Origin: Gammaproteobacteria bacterium
Lineage (GTDB): Bacteria > Pseudomonadota > Gammaproteobacteria > Enterobacterales > Alteromonadaceae
DNA length: 64,000 nt
Reading direction: 5' to 3'
Assembly: GCA_018825965.1 (NCBI GenBank)
Contig: JAHKAA010000014.1
Span: forward strand, 1-64,000
Below are positions 33,968 through 42,612 of the stretch, in pieces. The notes beneath the pieces are model-generated. The model was not told the DNA's origin, made no database searches, and worked only from the letters and a program-made list of their open reading frames with translations. A program made the translations under genes and the position numbers. The number at the start of each line of letters is the position of its first letter. The first letter of the stretch is position 1.

Positions 33968-36930
33968 TCCAGGTTGATCTCCAATTTATGCCGGTATGCG
34001 TCATAGTGTGTTTCGCCCAGGCCAATACGTGATTGCAGGCCTAAACCACCAGTCCACTGCCAGCCTTCGGCATTCAGATTGGTCGTTACGGCTTTTTGTT
34101 TACGGTAATCGAACTGACTTAATACATAAGCACGGGTGACCTGAAACAGACTATCGTCGTAGCGAACCACCTTGCCCTGTTCAAACTTAGACTGCAACAG
34201 AATTTGACCGTCGGCAGGCCAATACACTGCATCAACAAATAACTTACGTTCCCTCCAATGATCCAACTCTGGTTGCCATTCGGCTCGCCATTGGCCCTGA
34301 TTAAGAAAATCACCTGTCAAACGTACCAAAGCGCGCCAGTCACCTTTGCCCAGGGGATATTGCTGTACAGCAGCGCTCAACCACAGGTTGGTATTATCTA
34401 AAGCTTTATAGGCCACACCAAATTCCTGACCAAAGTTGCGGTAATATTGCTCACTGCTGCCGTTGGCTGAAATTTGCATGTATAAACTGGTGTCACGCTG
34501 TAAAGTGTCGGGAAAATGCTCCAGGCGCACCGAAGCTTCATTACGCACCACTTCGGGCTCAGGCACAGGCTGCGTTGCTGAACCAGGCAGCGTCAGACTG
34601 GCACCATGACGCAAGGCTGTGCTGGCGCTGACTTGCCAGTTTTTTGCTATCGTCTGATGGTAACGTTTTAACCTATACAGCTCTGTTTTGCTCAGTTCAT
34701 TTTGTTTGTCAGTTTTATGCTGACGGTCAATCGACTGCTTTAACCAATACAAGGTTTCATCGGTATCCCTCTCTTCTGCCGATAAATAAGCCACCTGCCC
34801 TGCAATGGCAACATCATTGGCATACTGGCTTTGGCGCGCAGCATAACGTAAATGCTTTAGTGCTTCTTTAGTGCGATTCATTCCCACCAGTAAGTAGCCA
34901 TAACCAGCATGTAACTCTGCTTGTTCAGGCGCTTTGGCAAGGGCTGAACGCCAGGCTTGTTCAGCCGCCGGATAATCCTGCATTTCCTGGTAAATCCAGG
35001 CCTTTTGCAGATACAAACTGATCCATTGCGCTTTGCTGGTGCGAACTATTTTATTCAGATAAGCCAAAGCAGCTTTGTTTTGTTGCTGCTTGCGTTTGAT
35101 TGCTGCGGCTTCCAGATACCAGTCCGCCTGATCTGCACCAGAGAGCAACAAATAGTGCTCACCTGTCTCCAGTTCATCCAACTCCAGCGCCAGTTGTGCA
35201 GTATTTTGTTTATCCTCGTCAGATAAACTGCTGATATCTATAAAAGTAAAAGATAAAAAAGCAGCAACAGGGTCATTTAATTTCTGCTGCAAATAAGCCA
35301 TATTCAGCACATCCGAGTCTTGCGGCTGCAACTGATAGGCTTTTTGCCAGTGTAACAATGCAAATTCCGCTTCCTGTTCTTCCTGACATAAAGCCAGACT
35401 ACGCCACCCTGATGCTGTGCTTGCTTTACCTGCCAATAAGCTAAGCGTTTTATCGCAACGCCCGGCCAAACGCCATAATTCAGCACGTTCAGCGGCCAGT
35501 ATTGTCCAGCTGTCCGTTTTTGCTAATACCGCAGTGTTGATGGTTTTCTGTTGCTTTAAAAGCTCCAGTACCCGCAGCGGTAATACCTGCTGTCGCTGGA
35601 TATCAGCGTCAAAGGGCAAGGCTTTTGCCAGCAGCCCAAGCGCTTTGTCTGCTTCGTTTGCCAGAATATATTGGTAACTCAGTTCATTCAGGGTGGGAGC
35701 ACTGGCTTTGTACTGATGCAGTTTTTGCATCGACTGTATTTTTTCTGCACTGGCGGGTAAAGCCTGAGTACTGGTCAGGATCAGATCATACTGTGCACTT
35801 TGTTTAGGGTCGGTCAGTAGTTGCTGTAATACCTGTTGATACTGCCCTGCTGCAAGGCGTTTTTGTGCCACTAAGCGCCGTTGCTGCGCCTGCAAATGCT
35901 CCGCGGCCAGGTACTCTGTACTGATCTGATCGGCACTCAGCCATTTCTCAGCGTACACCAGCCAGCTGTCAGGATTGGCGCTGGAAGGACAGTGCAAAAA
36001 CATTGCATTGGCGCGGTTTTCATCACCCGCCTGCATATAGAGATCGATGCGCTGCCAACAGTTCAGTTGTAACTTCTCAGCCAATACAAAAGCAGTATCC
36101 CAGTGTTTCTCTGCCACAGCCCACTGCAGTTTTTGCAGCATTTCATCAGGGTTGAGCTGGTGATAGGTTTCAATAAAGTCAAAGCTTTTAAGTGCAGAGG
36201 CCCAGTCCAACAAGGCTATTTGCTGCTGCAATAGCTGACGATGATACATCAGCGCGGCTTCAGACTCTGGATCGGATTCGATCAGTAACAAAGCTTTGTT
36301 TGCTTGCCCTGTTTGCATCAGCGCCATCACTAATCTGGTTTTATCTTCACCGGATAGCTCTTGTGCTGGCAAAGATGACAAATCACTGACCACCTGTTCA
36401 GTTAAACGTAAGGACTCAGCTAAAGCCGCATTTAACTTCAGTACTTCAGCTGGTAATGGCTTTTTTGCCGCCAGCCACTGATAAGCCTGCTGCTCTTGCT
36501 TTAATGCAATAAGGCGGGATGTCACTAGTGTCGCAATAGAGAGTTGGTCTTCAACACTCCAGCCAGACCAGAGCGCATCAAGCGCCGGTAAGTCAGGCAA
36601 AGACTGCTGTTTTAAGAATAAAGCCAACCACAGCGGATACAAACCTTGTTGCTCTGACACAGGAATTTGCTGCAAGGTTGAGGCTGCGGCTGATAAATCC
36701 CGGGCTTCAATTTGGTACCGAAAAGCTAATTCAAGCAGTTCAGACTGACCAGGCACCAAAGCCAGGGCTTTATTAATTTCGGCTATAGCGGCAGGTACAT
36801 CATCTTTTTGCTGCAGACGGTAAGCTTTTTCGACATAAGGATAAGTACGGAATTTTTGATAATCCGTCATAGGTGCGGCAATGGCAGAGCTGGTCAACAA
36901 CAGCACTATGAAAAACCAAAACCGGTTCAT
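33892..36930 (-). CDS. nfrA: NfrA-like outer-membrane TPR protein (N4 receptor family)
   Basis: The 1012-aa protein has a signal peptide (FWFFIVLLLTSSAIA), a long run of TPR-like helices (about 25-740) and a C-terminal NfrA-type beta domain (about 770-1012) ending in LSLQLSYQY, an outer-membrane-barrel terminus. In E. coli NfrA is the receptor for phage N4 and the outer-membrane part of a c-di-GMP-controlled glycan export system. The ATG overlaps the nfrB stop by 4 bp. The length and arrangement are close to the E. coli protein's usual size near 990 aa. Confidence 0.85.
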   Translation of the reverse strand: MNRFWFFIVLLLTSSAIAAPMTDYQKFRTYPYVEKAYRLQQKDDVPAAIAEINKALALVPGQSELLELAFRYQIEARDLSAAASTLQQIPVSEQQGLYPLWLALFLKQQSLPDLPALDALWSGWSVEDQLSIATLVTSRLIALKQEQQAYQWLAAKKPLPAEVLKLNAALAESLRLTEQVVSDLSSLPAQELSGEDKTRLVMALMQTGQANKALLLIESDPESEAALMYHRQLLQQQIALLDWASALKSFDFIETYHQLNPDEMLQKLQWAVAEKHWDTAFVLAEKLQLNCWQRIDLYMQAGDENRANAMFLHCPSSANPDSWLVYAEKWLSADQISTEYLAAEHLQAQQRRLVAQKRLAAGQYQQVLQQLLTDPKQSAQYDLILTSTQALPASAEKIQSMQKLHQYKASAPTLNELSYQYILANEADKALGLLAKALPFDADIQRQQVLPLRVLELLKQQKTINTAVLAKTDSWTILAAERAELWRLAGRCDKTLSLLAGKASTASGWRSLALCQEEQEAEFALLHWQKAYQLQPQDSDVLNMAYLQQKLNDPVAAFLSFTFIDISSLSDEDKQNTAQLALELDELETGEHYLLLSGADQADWYLEAAAIKRKQQQNKAALAYLNKIVRTSKAQWISLYLQKAWIYQEMQDYPAAEQAWRSALAKAPEQAELHAGYGYLLVGMNRTKEALKHLRYAARQSQYANDVAIAGQVAYLSAEERDTDETLYWLKQSIDRQHKTDKQNELSKTELYRLKRYHQTIAKNWQVSASTALRHGASLTLPGSATQPVPEPEVVRNEASVRLEHFPDTLQRDTSLYMQISANGSSEQYYRNFGQEFGVAYKALDNTNLWLSAAVQQYPLGKGDWRALVRLTGDFLNQGQWRAEWQPELDHWRERKLFVDAVYWPADGQILLQSKFEQGKVVRYDDSLFQVTRAYVLSQFDYRKQKAVTTNLNAEGWQWTGGLGLQSRIGLGETHYDAYRHKLEINLEWQYQLAGDLSTDQHALSLQLSYQY

Positions 36931-39152
36931 ACCACAACCTCTTGTCGCTGAGTTTTTTGCTGTAGGACTAGCTCTTGCACCAGTTGCTGTATAGTTTTCC
37001 GGCGGTTTTGTTGCAGTTGAACAACGTCAGCCAGATTGTCTGCACTAACAATGCCTTCCTGTAGTAAATAGTCGCCCAACCGCAAACCACTTTGATGATC
37101 AAAACTAATCAATACCTGGTTCACAACAGCAGGCTCCAGTAAAGCGGCCTGAACCAGCGCATCCCCAAAAGACAACTGACTGGCGAGATAACTTTGTCTG
37201 AGCACAACCTGGTCAGACTCAGTGATCAGCCCCTGGTGCAGACAATGCTCAATATAAGCTGAAGGGTTCAGGTGAATTTCCTGCCTGTACCAATACCTGA
37301 TCCCCAAACTTACGACACCATAGGCACAAATGCACAGCTGAACTTTAGCACCGGTTTGACGTTCAATTTGTGACAGAGCAACGGGAGACAGCTGGCTTTC
37401 ACGCACCAGAGTTAACAGCCCATTTTGCTGTTGTACCGGCAACACCATGTATTTCAGTGCCAGCCTGGCTGGGAAACTGCTGATCAATCCGGCATCAATA
37501 GCAAAAGGATCTGCATCCAGATAAGGTAATTCTAACTGTTCAGCCACAGCTTTACCCAGTTGAGCCGGCGTCAGCAGACCTAATCTTAATAATGACTGAC
37601 CTAATCGTTCCCCTTTTTGCTGCTGCTCTAAACCAAACTCCAGCTCCTGCTGCAACAAGGTGCCTTGTGCCACCAGTATGGATCCTATGGATCGTGTGGC
37701 ACGGTTTTGACTGATGCTTGGGTATTCGTGCGAGGTTTTGTCCCAGGCCACACGACGTGGATCACCATGCTGCAGCACCTGCTTCCATGCCCGCACATTG
37801 GCAAAAAAGTTAATGACATTGCCCCACAGCTGGCGTGGCACAGACAACAGTGCCTGCCCTATGCCGTAATAACGACGCACAAACACCATACGCTGAAACA
37901 AGCGGTTGATAAAAAAGAAGAAGTTCAGACCCAACAAAGTCTGCACTAAAGGGTCATCCACAAAGATGGATAGAAAATGATAGCCATCGGCAATCAGTTG
38001 GTCGTATAACCAGAACAGGCAAAGCTGGGTAAAAATTAAGGTTGAAATAAAGCTGACAAAATAGGTGATCACCCCTTTACGGTCACGCCATAAGAAGTAA
38101 TTTAACCGCCAGTCGTCCACCCAACGGTGGGTTTTGAAGCCCTGAAACACAATACCTATGATCCAACGGCTTTTTTGCCGGACTGCTGTATGAAAAGTTT
38201 CAGGGAAATATTCACGTACACAGACCACATTGCCATGACTTTGACTGCGGCTGCGGCTTTTTTCTGCATAGCGGGCCAGCAGGTTATCTGTCACTGGGAA
38301 ACGAACAAAAATTTCTTCCATACCCCAGTGTTTTAGTCTGAATCCTATGTCGTAATCTTCAGTTAAAGACTGCACATCAAAAGGTAAACCGTCCCCTTCC
38401 TCAGACAGCTTAATAATAGCGCGACGGCTGAAACAGGTGCCTACACCAGCGCTCGGCACCTGACCAACCATAGATTCACGTACAACGACGTCTTTACCGT
38501 GGCTTTCGGAAAATTCATCCAGATAATGGCCCGATGTAAAAGCAAAAGGGCCTTTGGCGAAGGGGTAAACCGGCAGTTGGATCAAATCTTTTTTTGGTAA
38601 CAGATAGTTAAATAGCCTCAGTTCCATTGCAGACACCACATCCTCGGCGTCATGCAGGACAAAACCGGCAAATTTCACCTGAGTACGGCGCTCAAAGTCC
38701 AGAATGGAGGTAATGATATTGTTCAGACAATCCGCCTTACTGGTGGGGCCTGGTCGTGCACACACTACTTTATGTACATGAGGAAAACGGGCACAGGCCG
38801 CGTCTACATCCGCCTGAGTCGCAGGATCGTTAGGGTAAGTACCAACAAAAATCTGATAGTTTTCGTAATCCAGTTCGGCCGCTGCAAATTCGGCCATCTT
38901 GCCGACTACCCCAACCTCTTGCCAGGCAGGTACCATAATGGCGATAGGCTGCTCTTTCAGATGAAACAATTCCTGCTCATCAAATTTTTTCGTGTTGCGG
39001 TAAAAACGGAAATAACGACCCCAGTGGCGGGTCCAGTAGTAGAGATCAATAAATACATCGTCCAGCGCAAATACCAGCAACATCAGCATTAACACCACAA
39101 CGATGTAACGCAGCACATAAAGATAATTGGCAAGCAAGTCGACCAGGGTCAT
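36927..39152 (-). CDS. nfrB: NfrB-like inner-membrane glycosyltransferase with MshEN-type c-di-GMP domain
   Basis: The 741-aa protein has N-terminal membrane helices and a family 2 glycosyltransferase domain. That domain shows IAIMVPAWQEVGVV, VLHDAEDVV (metal-binding acidic residues), SLTEDYDIGFRLKHW and the QxxRW-type KSRWIIG. Further helices follow at about 355-430. The C-terminal part (about 480-640) reads GSILVAQGTLLQQELEFGL, GERLGQSLLRLG and LPYLDADPF. This is an MshEN-like domain that binds c-di-GMP in type II/IV secretion ATPases and in E. coli NfrB. A second, weaker repeat of it fills the last 90 residues. It should build and export a glycan in response to c-di-GMP. Confidence 0.88.
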   Translation of the reverse strand: MTLVDLLANYLYVLRYIVVVLMLMLLVFALDDVFIDLYYWTRHWGRYFRFYRNTKKFDEQELFHLKEQPIAIMVPAWQEVGVVGKMAEFAAAELDYENYQIFVGTYPNDPATQADVDAACARFPHVHKVVCARPGPTSKADCLNNIITSILDFERRTQVKFAGFVLHDAEDVVSAMELRLFNYLLPKKDLIQLPVYPFAKGPFAFTSGHYLDEFSESHGKDVVVRESMVGQVPSAGVGTCFSRRAIIKLSEEGDGLPFDVQSLTEDYDIGFRLKHWGMEEIFVRFPVTDNLLARYAEKSRSRSQSHGNVVCVREYFPETFHTAVRQKSRWIIGIVFQGFKTHRWVDDWRLNYFLWRDRKGVITYFVSFISTLIFTQLCLFWLYDQLIADGYHFLSIFVDDPLVQTLLGLNFFFFINRLFQRMVFVRRYYGIGQALLSVPRQLWGNVINFFANVRAWKQVLQHGDPRRVAWDKTSHEYPSISQNRATRSIGSILVAQGTLLQQELEFGLEQQQKGERLGQSLLRLGLLTPAQLGKAVAEQLELPYLDADPFAIDAGLISSFPARLALKYMVLPVQQQNGLLTLVRESQLSPVALSQIERQTGAKVQLCICAYGVVSLGIRYWYRQEIHLNPSAYIEHCLHQGLITESDQVVLRQSYLASQLSFGDALVQAALLEPAVVNQVLISFDHQSGLRLGDYLLQEGIVSADNLADVVQLQQNRRKTIQQLVQELVLQQKTQRQEVVV

Positions 39153-39492
39153 TCATACACCACAACAACGCCAATACTGGCGAACGGCAAAACAACGGAA
39201 TAAACAGAGGATACCAAGAAGTACTATTTTTATCAAATTTCATTTAACAGAAGACAAAATGTATTAATTTTTTCACTTTAACGGCTACTTTTTCGGCAAA
39301 TCTGCAAAAACATAAAGGTGGACCTATTTATTTCACTGATGAACTACCGACTTTTGTGAAAAACTGAACAGCGGCTTCACCAGTTCTGCTCTGGTTTTGC
39401 CTGATCATCCCGACAGCGCCAAAAAACAGAGCTGTTTAACGGGAGAAAGCGTCCATGTTATAGTGCTGTTTTTCATTTTCTAAGATAAAACT
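39153..39492. other. 340-bp intergenic region upstream of nfrB and the GNAT gene
   Basis: This region separates the divergent nfrB and acetyltransferase genes and must hold both promoters. It is AT-rich near 39230-39300. I see no RNA gene, riboswitch-like fold, repeat or further coding frame. I looked for a c-di-GMP riboswitch because of the nfrB neighbour and found no recognisable one. Confidence 0.4.
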
Positions 39493-39900
39493 GTGACCTT
39501 TACCCCTGTCCATACCCTTGAATTTGCCGAACTGGCTAAACAAAAAGTTGCTGAATTTAATGCTTTGCATTGGGATGCGACCCAAAGGCAACAGTTGGGA
39601 TTAAAGCTGGAAGATAACGAAGGCCACTTAATAGCCGCATTGGCTGGCCGTACTTTTGGCCATTGGTTTTATCTGGAATCCTTGTGGCTGGACGAAAAAG
39701 TTCGGGGAAAAGGCGTAGGATCAAAGCTACTTATTGAGGCTGAAAACATAGCTAAATCAAGGGGGTGCAGCTTTGTTATTCTCGATACCCTGGATTTTCA
39801 GGCAAAACCTTTTTACGAGCGCCATGGCTATCAGTTGGAGTGGACTCAAACCTACTACCCTTTCACCGGCAGCAAACACTTTATGACCAAAAGGCTTTAA
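39493..39900 (+). CDS. GNAT-family N-acetyltransferase
   Basis: The 135-aa protein starts with GTG and matches the GNAT fold in length. The acetyl-CoA loop is LWLDEKVRGKGVGSKLLIEAENIAKSRGC, with the RGKGVGS signature at about 76-82. Earlier strands include HLIAALAGRTFGHWFYLESL, and a late motif is AKPFYERHGYQLE. It would transfer an acetyl group from acetyl-CoA to an amine substrate that cannot be named. It ends by overlapping the convergent phosphodiesterase gene by 4 bp. Confidence 0.88.
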   Translation: MTFTPVHTLEFAELAKQKVAEFNALHWDATQRQQLGLKLEDNEGHLIAALAGRTFGHWFYLESLWLDEKVRGKGVGSKLLIEAENIAKSRGCSFVILDTLDFQAKPFYERHGYQLEWTQTYYPFTGSKHFMTKRL

Positions 39901-41174
39901 TTTTTCTTTGGCTCAGCCTGATACACAGACTGAACCCAGTCAGGATTGCCATCATTGGGGGCTGGCTGAATACCTAAGATACGGCACATCAGGTTATACA
40001 ATTCAATATTGGAAAAAGCCGGAATTTGACTGCCCGCAGCAAAAGCTGGCCCATGCCCGACAAAAATAGCCTGCATAGCCGGACTATTATTGTCATAACC
40101 ATGGCTACCCGTCACAGCACTACGGCCTGGCTTTTCCAGCCATTCTTTTTGTTTATGTTGTTGCATTAAACGCCAGCCTGCTTCAGGCACGACCAAAATG
40201 GGGGCTATACGTTTGCTGTTCTGATAAAACCAACGCTCCGGTAAATCTGCTTTTTTATACACTTTGGCCTGAGGTGGCAGTGAGTGTTTTAGCTGCTGGT
40301 AAATGGCTTCTAACTCGTTTTTTTTCGGAAAAATGGACACAATCTCAGGAGTCCACAACACCAAAGCCGCTTTTTTCTGATCAAACAGCTGGTCCAGCAC
40401 TATCACCTGCTGCTGTGGCACTTTGGCCATGCCATGGTCAGATACCAGCATCAGGTTGATGCTATGCTGCAGCCCTCTTTGTTCCAGCCCCTTCACCAGT
40501 AAAGCCAACGCCTGATCCACATCAGCAATAGCGTCAGCCACCTGTTTTGATTCAGGACCATAAGCATGCCCTGCGTCATCCACAGAGCTGAAATACAATG
40601 TCAGAAATTGGGGCCGCTGCTCTGCTGGTAAATCCAACCAGGCCAATACTGAGTTCACTCTGTCTGTATTGCTGATGGAACCATCGTAAGCTTGCCACAA
40701 GCCAGGCCTTACCCCTTTGATCGCAGCTTCTGTACCAGGGAAAAAATAAGTGCCGGTTTTAACCCCCTGCTTTTCTGCAGTAACCCAAATAGGTTCACCC
40801 AGCCACCAGCGGCTATTGGTAACTTCTTCTGGTTTACTCATACGAAATACGGCATCAAAATCAGCATCATAAATATTGTTTTCGACAATACCGTGGTTCG
40901 CAGGGTACAAACCTGTGGCTATGCTGTAGTGATTAGGAAAAGTTTTTGTCGGGAAGACCGGCTGCATACTAAGGGCTCTTACACCACCTTGTGCCAGTTG
41001 ATGCAGAACAGGCGCTTTATAAGTTTCCCAATACTGCTGGCCAAAACCATCGATGGAAATTAACAACAAGCTATTGGCCTCAAACTGCGACTTTGCTTCT
41101 GCGCTATGAAGATCCAGACTGAGCACTAAAGAGAACAACACCAGAAAAAGACTACGCACACAGCACCTGTTCAT
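39897..41174 (-). CDS. exported nucleotide pyrophosphatase/type I phosphodiesterase
   Basis: I place the start at 41174, giving a 425-aa protein with signal peptide SLFLVLFSLVLSLDLHSAEA. A longer frame to 41252 would put a second hydrophobic stretch ahead of it. The catalytic region shows LLLISIDGFG (metal-binding Asp) and FPTKTFPNHYSIATGLYPANHG, where the Thr of the TK(T)FPN motif is the nucleophile. Later LMLVSDHGM and GSHGYDN supply further metal ligands. This is the alkaline-phosphatase-superfamily ENPP type, which cleaves nucleotide or phospholipid phosphodiester bonds outside the cytoplasm. It stands alone and overlaps the GNAT gene by 4 bp tail to tail. Confidence 0.87.
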   Translation of the reverse strand: MNRCCVRSLFLVLFSLVLSLDLHSAEAKSQFEANSLLLISIDGFGQQYWETYKAPVLHQLAQGGVRALSMQPVFPTKTFPNHYSIATGLYPANHGIVENNIYDADFDAVFRMSKPEEVTNSRWWLGEPIWVTAEKQGVKTGTYFFPGTEAAIKGVRPGLWQAYDGSISNTDRVNSVLAWLDLPAEQRPQFLTLYFSSVDDAGHAYGPESKQVADAIADVDQALALLVKGLEQRGLQHSINLMLVSDHGMAKVPQQQVIVLDQLFDQKKAALVLWTPEIVSIFPKKNELEAIYQQLKHSLPPQAKVYKKADLPERWFYQNSKRIAPILVVPEAGWRLMQQHKQKEWLEKPGRSAVTGSHGYDNNSPAMQAIFVGHGPAFAAGSQIPAFSNIELYNLMCRILGIQPAPNDGNPDWVQSVYQAEPKKN

Positions 41175-41290
41175 CGCAAAAAAACAGCAGTGTACTGAGC
41201 AGCGCAGGCAGTCATATGACAAAACGACCAAAAGTAAAAAAAATGCTACCAACGGCTAAAAAGCACGGCATGGTCATCATAAAAAGCAGC

Positions 41291-42370
41291 TCAGGCCACA
41301 ACTTGCCAGCGACCACCTTTGGCTGGTCCTGTACGACGCAGTTTGCCTTCAGCCTTTAACTTCGCCAGTTGTTTTTCTATGGCTCTGGAGCTTAATCCGA
41401 GTTCATCCGCTATGGTTTTAGCACTTAATCTGTTGTCTTTTTTTAATTTCTTTAAAATCTGATCTTCAGTTTTATACCAGGGCCCTGACGTTTTTGTTTT
41501 CACTTTTTGTGTTTGCAGCTGCACAAATTGTGTTAAATCGACCAAAGGCTGATCCGGTAAATGTGCCGTCTGGTTGAGGTTATTTAATTCGGATTGTTGT
41601 ACTTCCAGCTGTGCTAATTCGCTGTTCAACGTTTCGTGAATACTACGCAACATAAACAAAATAAAAGCTGTTGCATCGTACTTAGGCACGGACTGACGCA
41701 AGGTTTTTTGGTAGTCTCGTGTTTTGTCTTTAAGCACTGCAGTAAAAGGCACATAAGCAAAACAAGGCTGCCACCGGATTAAAACTAAATGTTGCCACAA
41801 ACGACAAAGACGGCCGTTGCCATCAGAAAACGGATGAATAAAAGCCAGTTGATAGTGCATCAGGCAGGATATCAATAAGGGATGCACCTGTTCATGCTGT
41901 AGTTTGTCCAGCAACTCATCAACCAGAACCTTCACTTTGGCCGGTGCAGGTGGCATATGCACCAGCTTGTGGCCCTCATAAACCCCAGCCCCCTGCTTTC
42001 TGTAGTGTCCGGCATCAGAGGAGACTGAACTCATAAAAGCGTTATGTGCCTTGCGTAAATCTGCACTTTGATAAGGATTAAACTGATCCAGTTGTTGATA
42101 CAAGGTCAGGGCATTTTGTGCCTGTTGTATATCCTGCACCAGGGCCACGACACGTTTACCTGCAGCCAGCTCCTGCAACTGCACCACAGATAAAGAATTA
42201 TGGTCCAACGCCAGACTGGCCTGTAAAGACTTATTCTGCAACACCAGACGTTGCTGCAATGACAGCGAAGTGACAACAAGGGACCATTGCGCCATTTGCT
42301 GTTCGATGCGTTGTACTAAGTCCGGGATCTCCGGATTCGGCTGATAAAAGGTCTGGTACTTATCTATCAC
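41291..42370 (-). CDS. Fic-domain protein with C-terminal winged HTH
   Basis: The 359-aa protein has the Fic catalytic loop HPFSDGNGRLCR (His179 to Arg190), which transfers AMP from ATP to hydroxyl side chains of target proteins. An N-terminal helix carries what should be the inhibitory (S/T)xxxE(G/N) motif, but the aligned stretch reads ASLALDHNSLS, with Asp in place of Glu and His in place of Gly. The C-terminus (about 300-355) is a winged helix (NRLSAKTIADELGLSSRAIEKQLAKL). This layout is common among stand-alone Fic proteins. No antitoxin gene is adjacent. Targets are unknown. Confidence 0.9.
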   Translation of the reverse strand: MIDKYQTFYQPNPEIPDLVQRIEQQMAQWSLVVTSLSLQQRLVLQNKSLQASLALDHNSLSVVQLQELAAGKRVVALVQDIQQAQNALTLYQQLDQFNPYQSADLRKAHNAFMSSVSSDAGHYRKQGAGVYEGHKLVHMPPAPAKVKVLVDELLDKLQHEQVHPLLISCLMHYQLAFIHPFSDGNGRLCRLWQHLVLIRWQPCFAYVPFTAVLKDKTRDYQKTLRQSVPKYDATAFILFMLRSIHETLNSELAQLEVQQSELNNLNQTAHLPDQPLVDLTQFVQLQTQKVKTKTSGPWYKTEDQILKKLKKDNRLSAKTIADELGLSSRAIEKQLAKLKAEGKLRRTGPAKGGRWQVVA

Positions 42371-42528
42371 AGAATCACCTGTATCTATTCAATATATAAT
42401 TTATTGACCCGCTAAGACTAATAGAGGTTCACTGAAAAAACAAAGTGTTAGCAAGTTTTTAGCGATTTTTCTAAATTTATGGAAATAAAACCGCAAAAAC
42501 TGAACAGAACAGCTTGCTTTCGTTACCC

Positions 42529-42548
42529 GCCTCAATAACTATTGAGGC
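42529..42548. promoter_or_regulatory. 9-bp palindrome between fic and the GGDEF-EAL gene
   Basis: GCCTCAATA and TATTGAGGC are perfect complements separated by two bases. The palindrome lies in the divergent intergenic region, about 65 bp before the GTG of the GGDEF-EAL gene. It could be an operator for a dimeric regulator. There is no T run after it, so termination is less likely. Confidence 0.4.
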
Positions 42549-42612
42549 AGAATAAATCAGGATATTTAACCCGCATGGCTGAGGTTGAACAGGATGAAAA
42601 GCAGGAGTTTTT

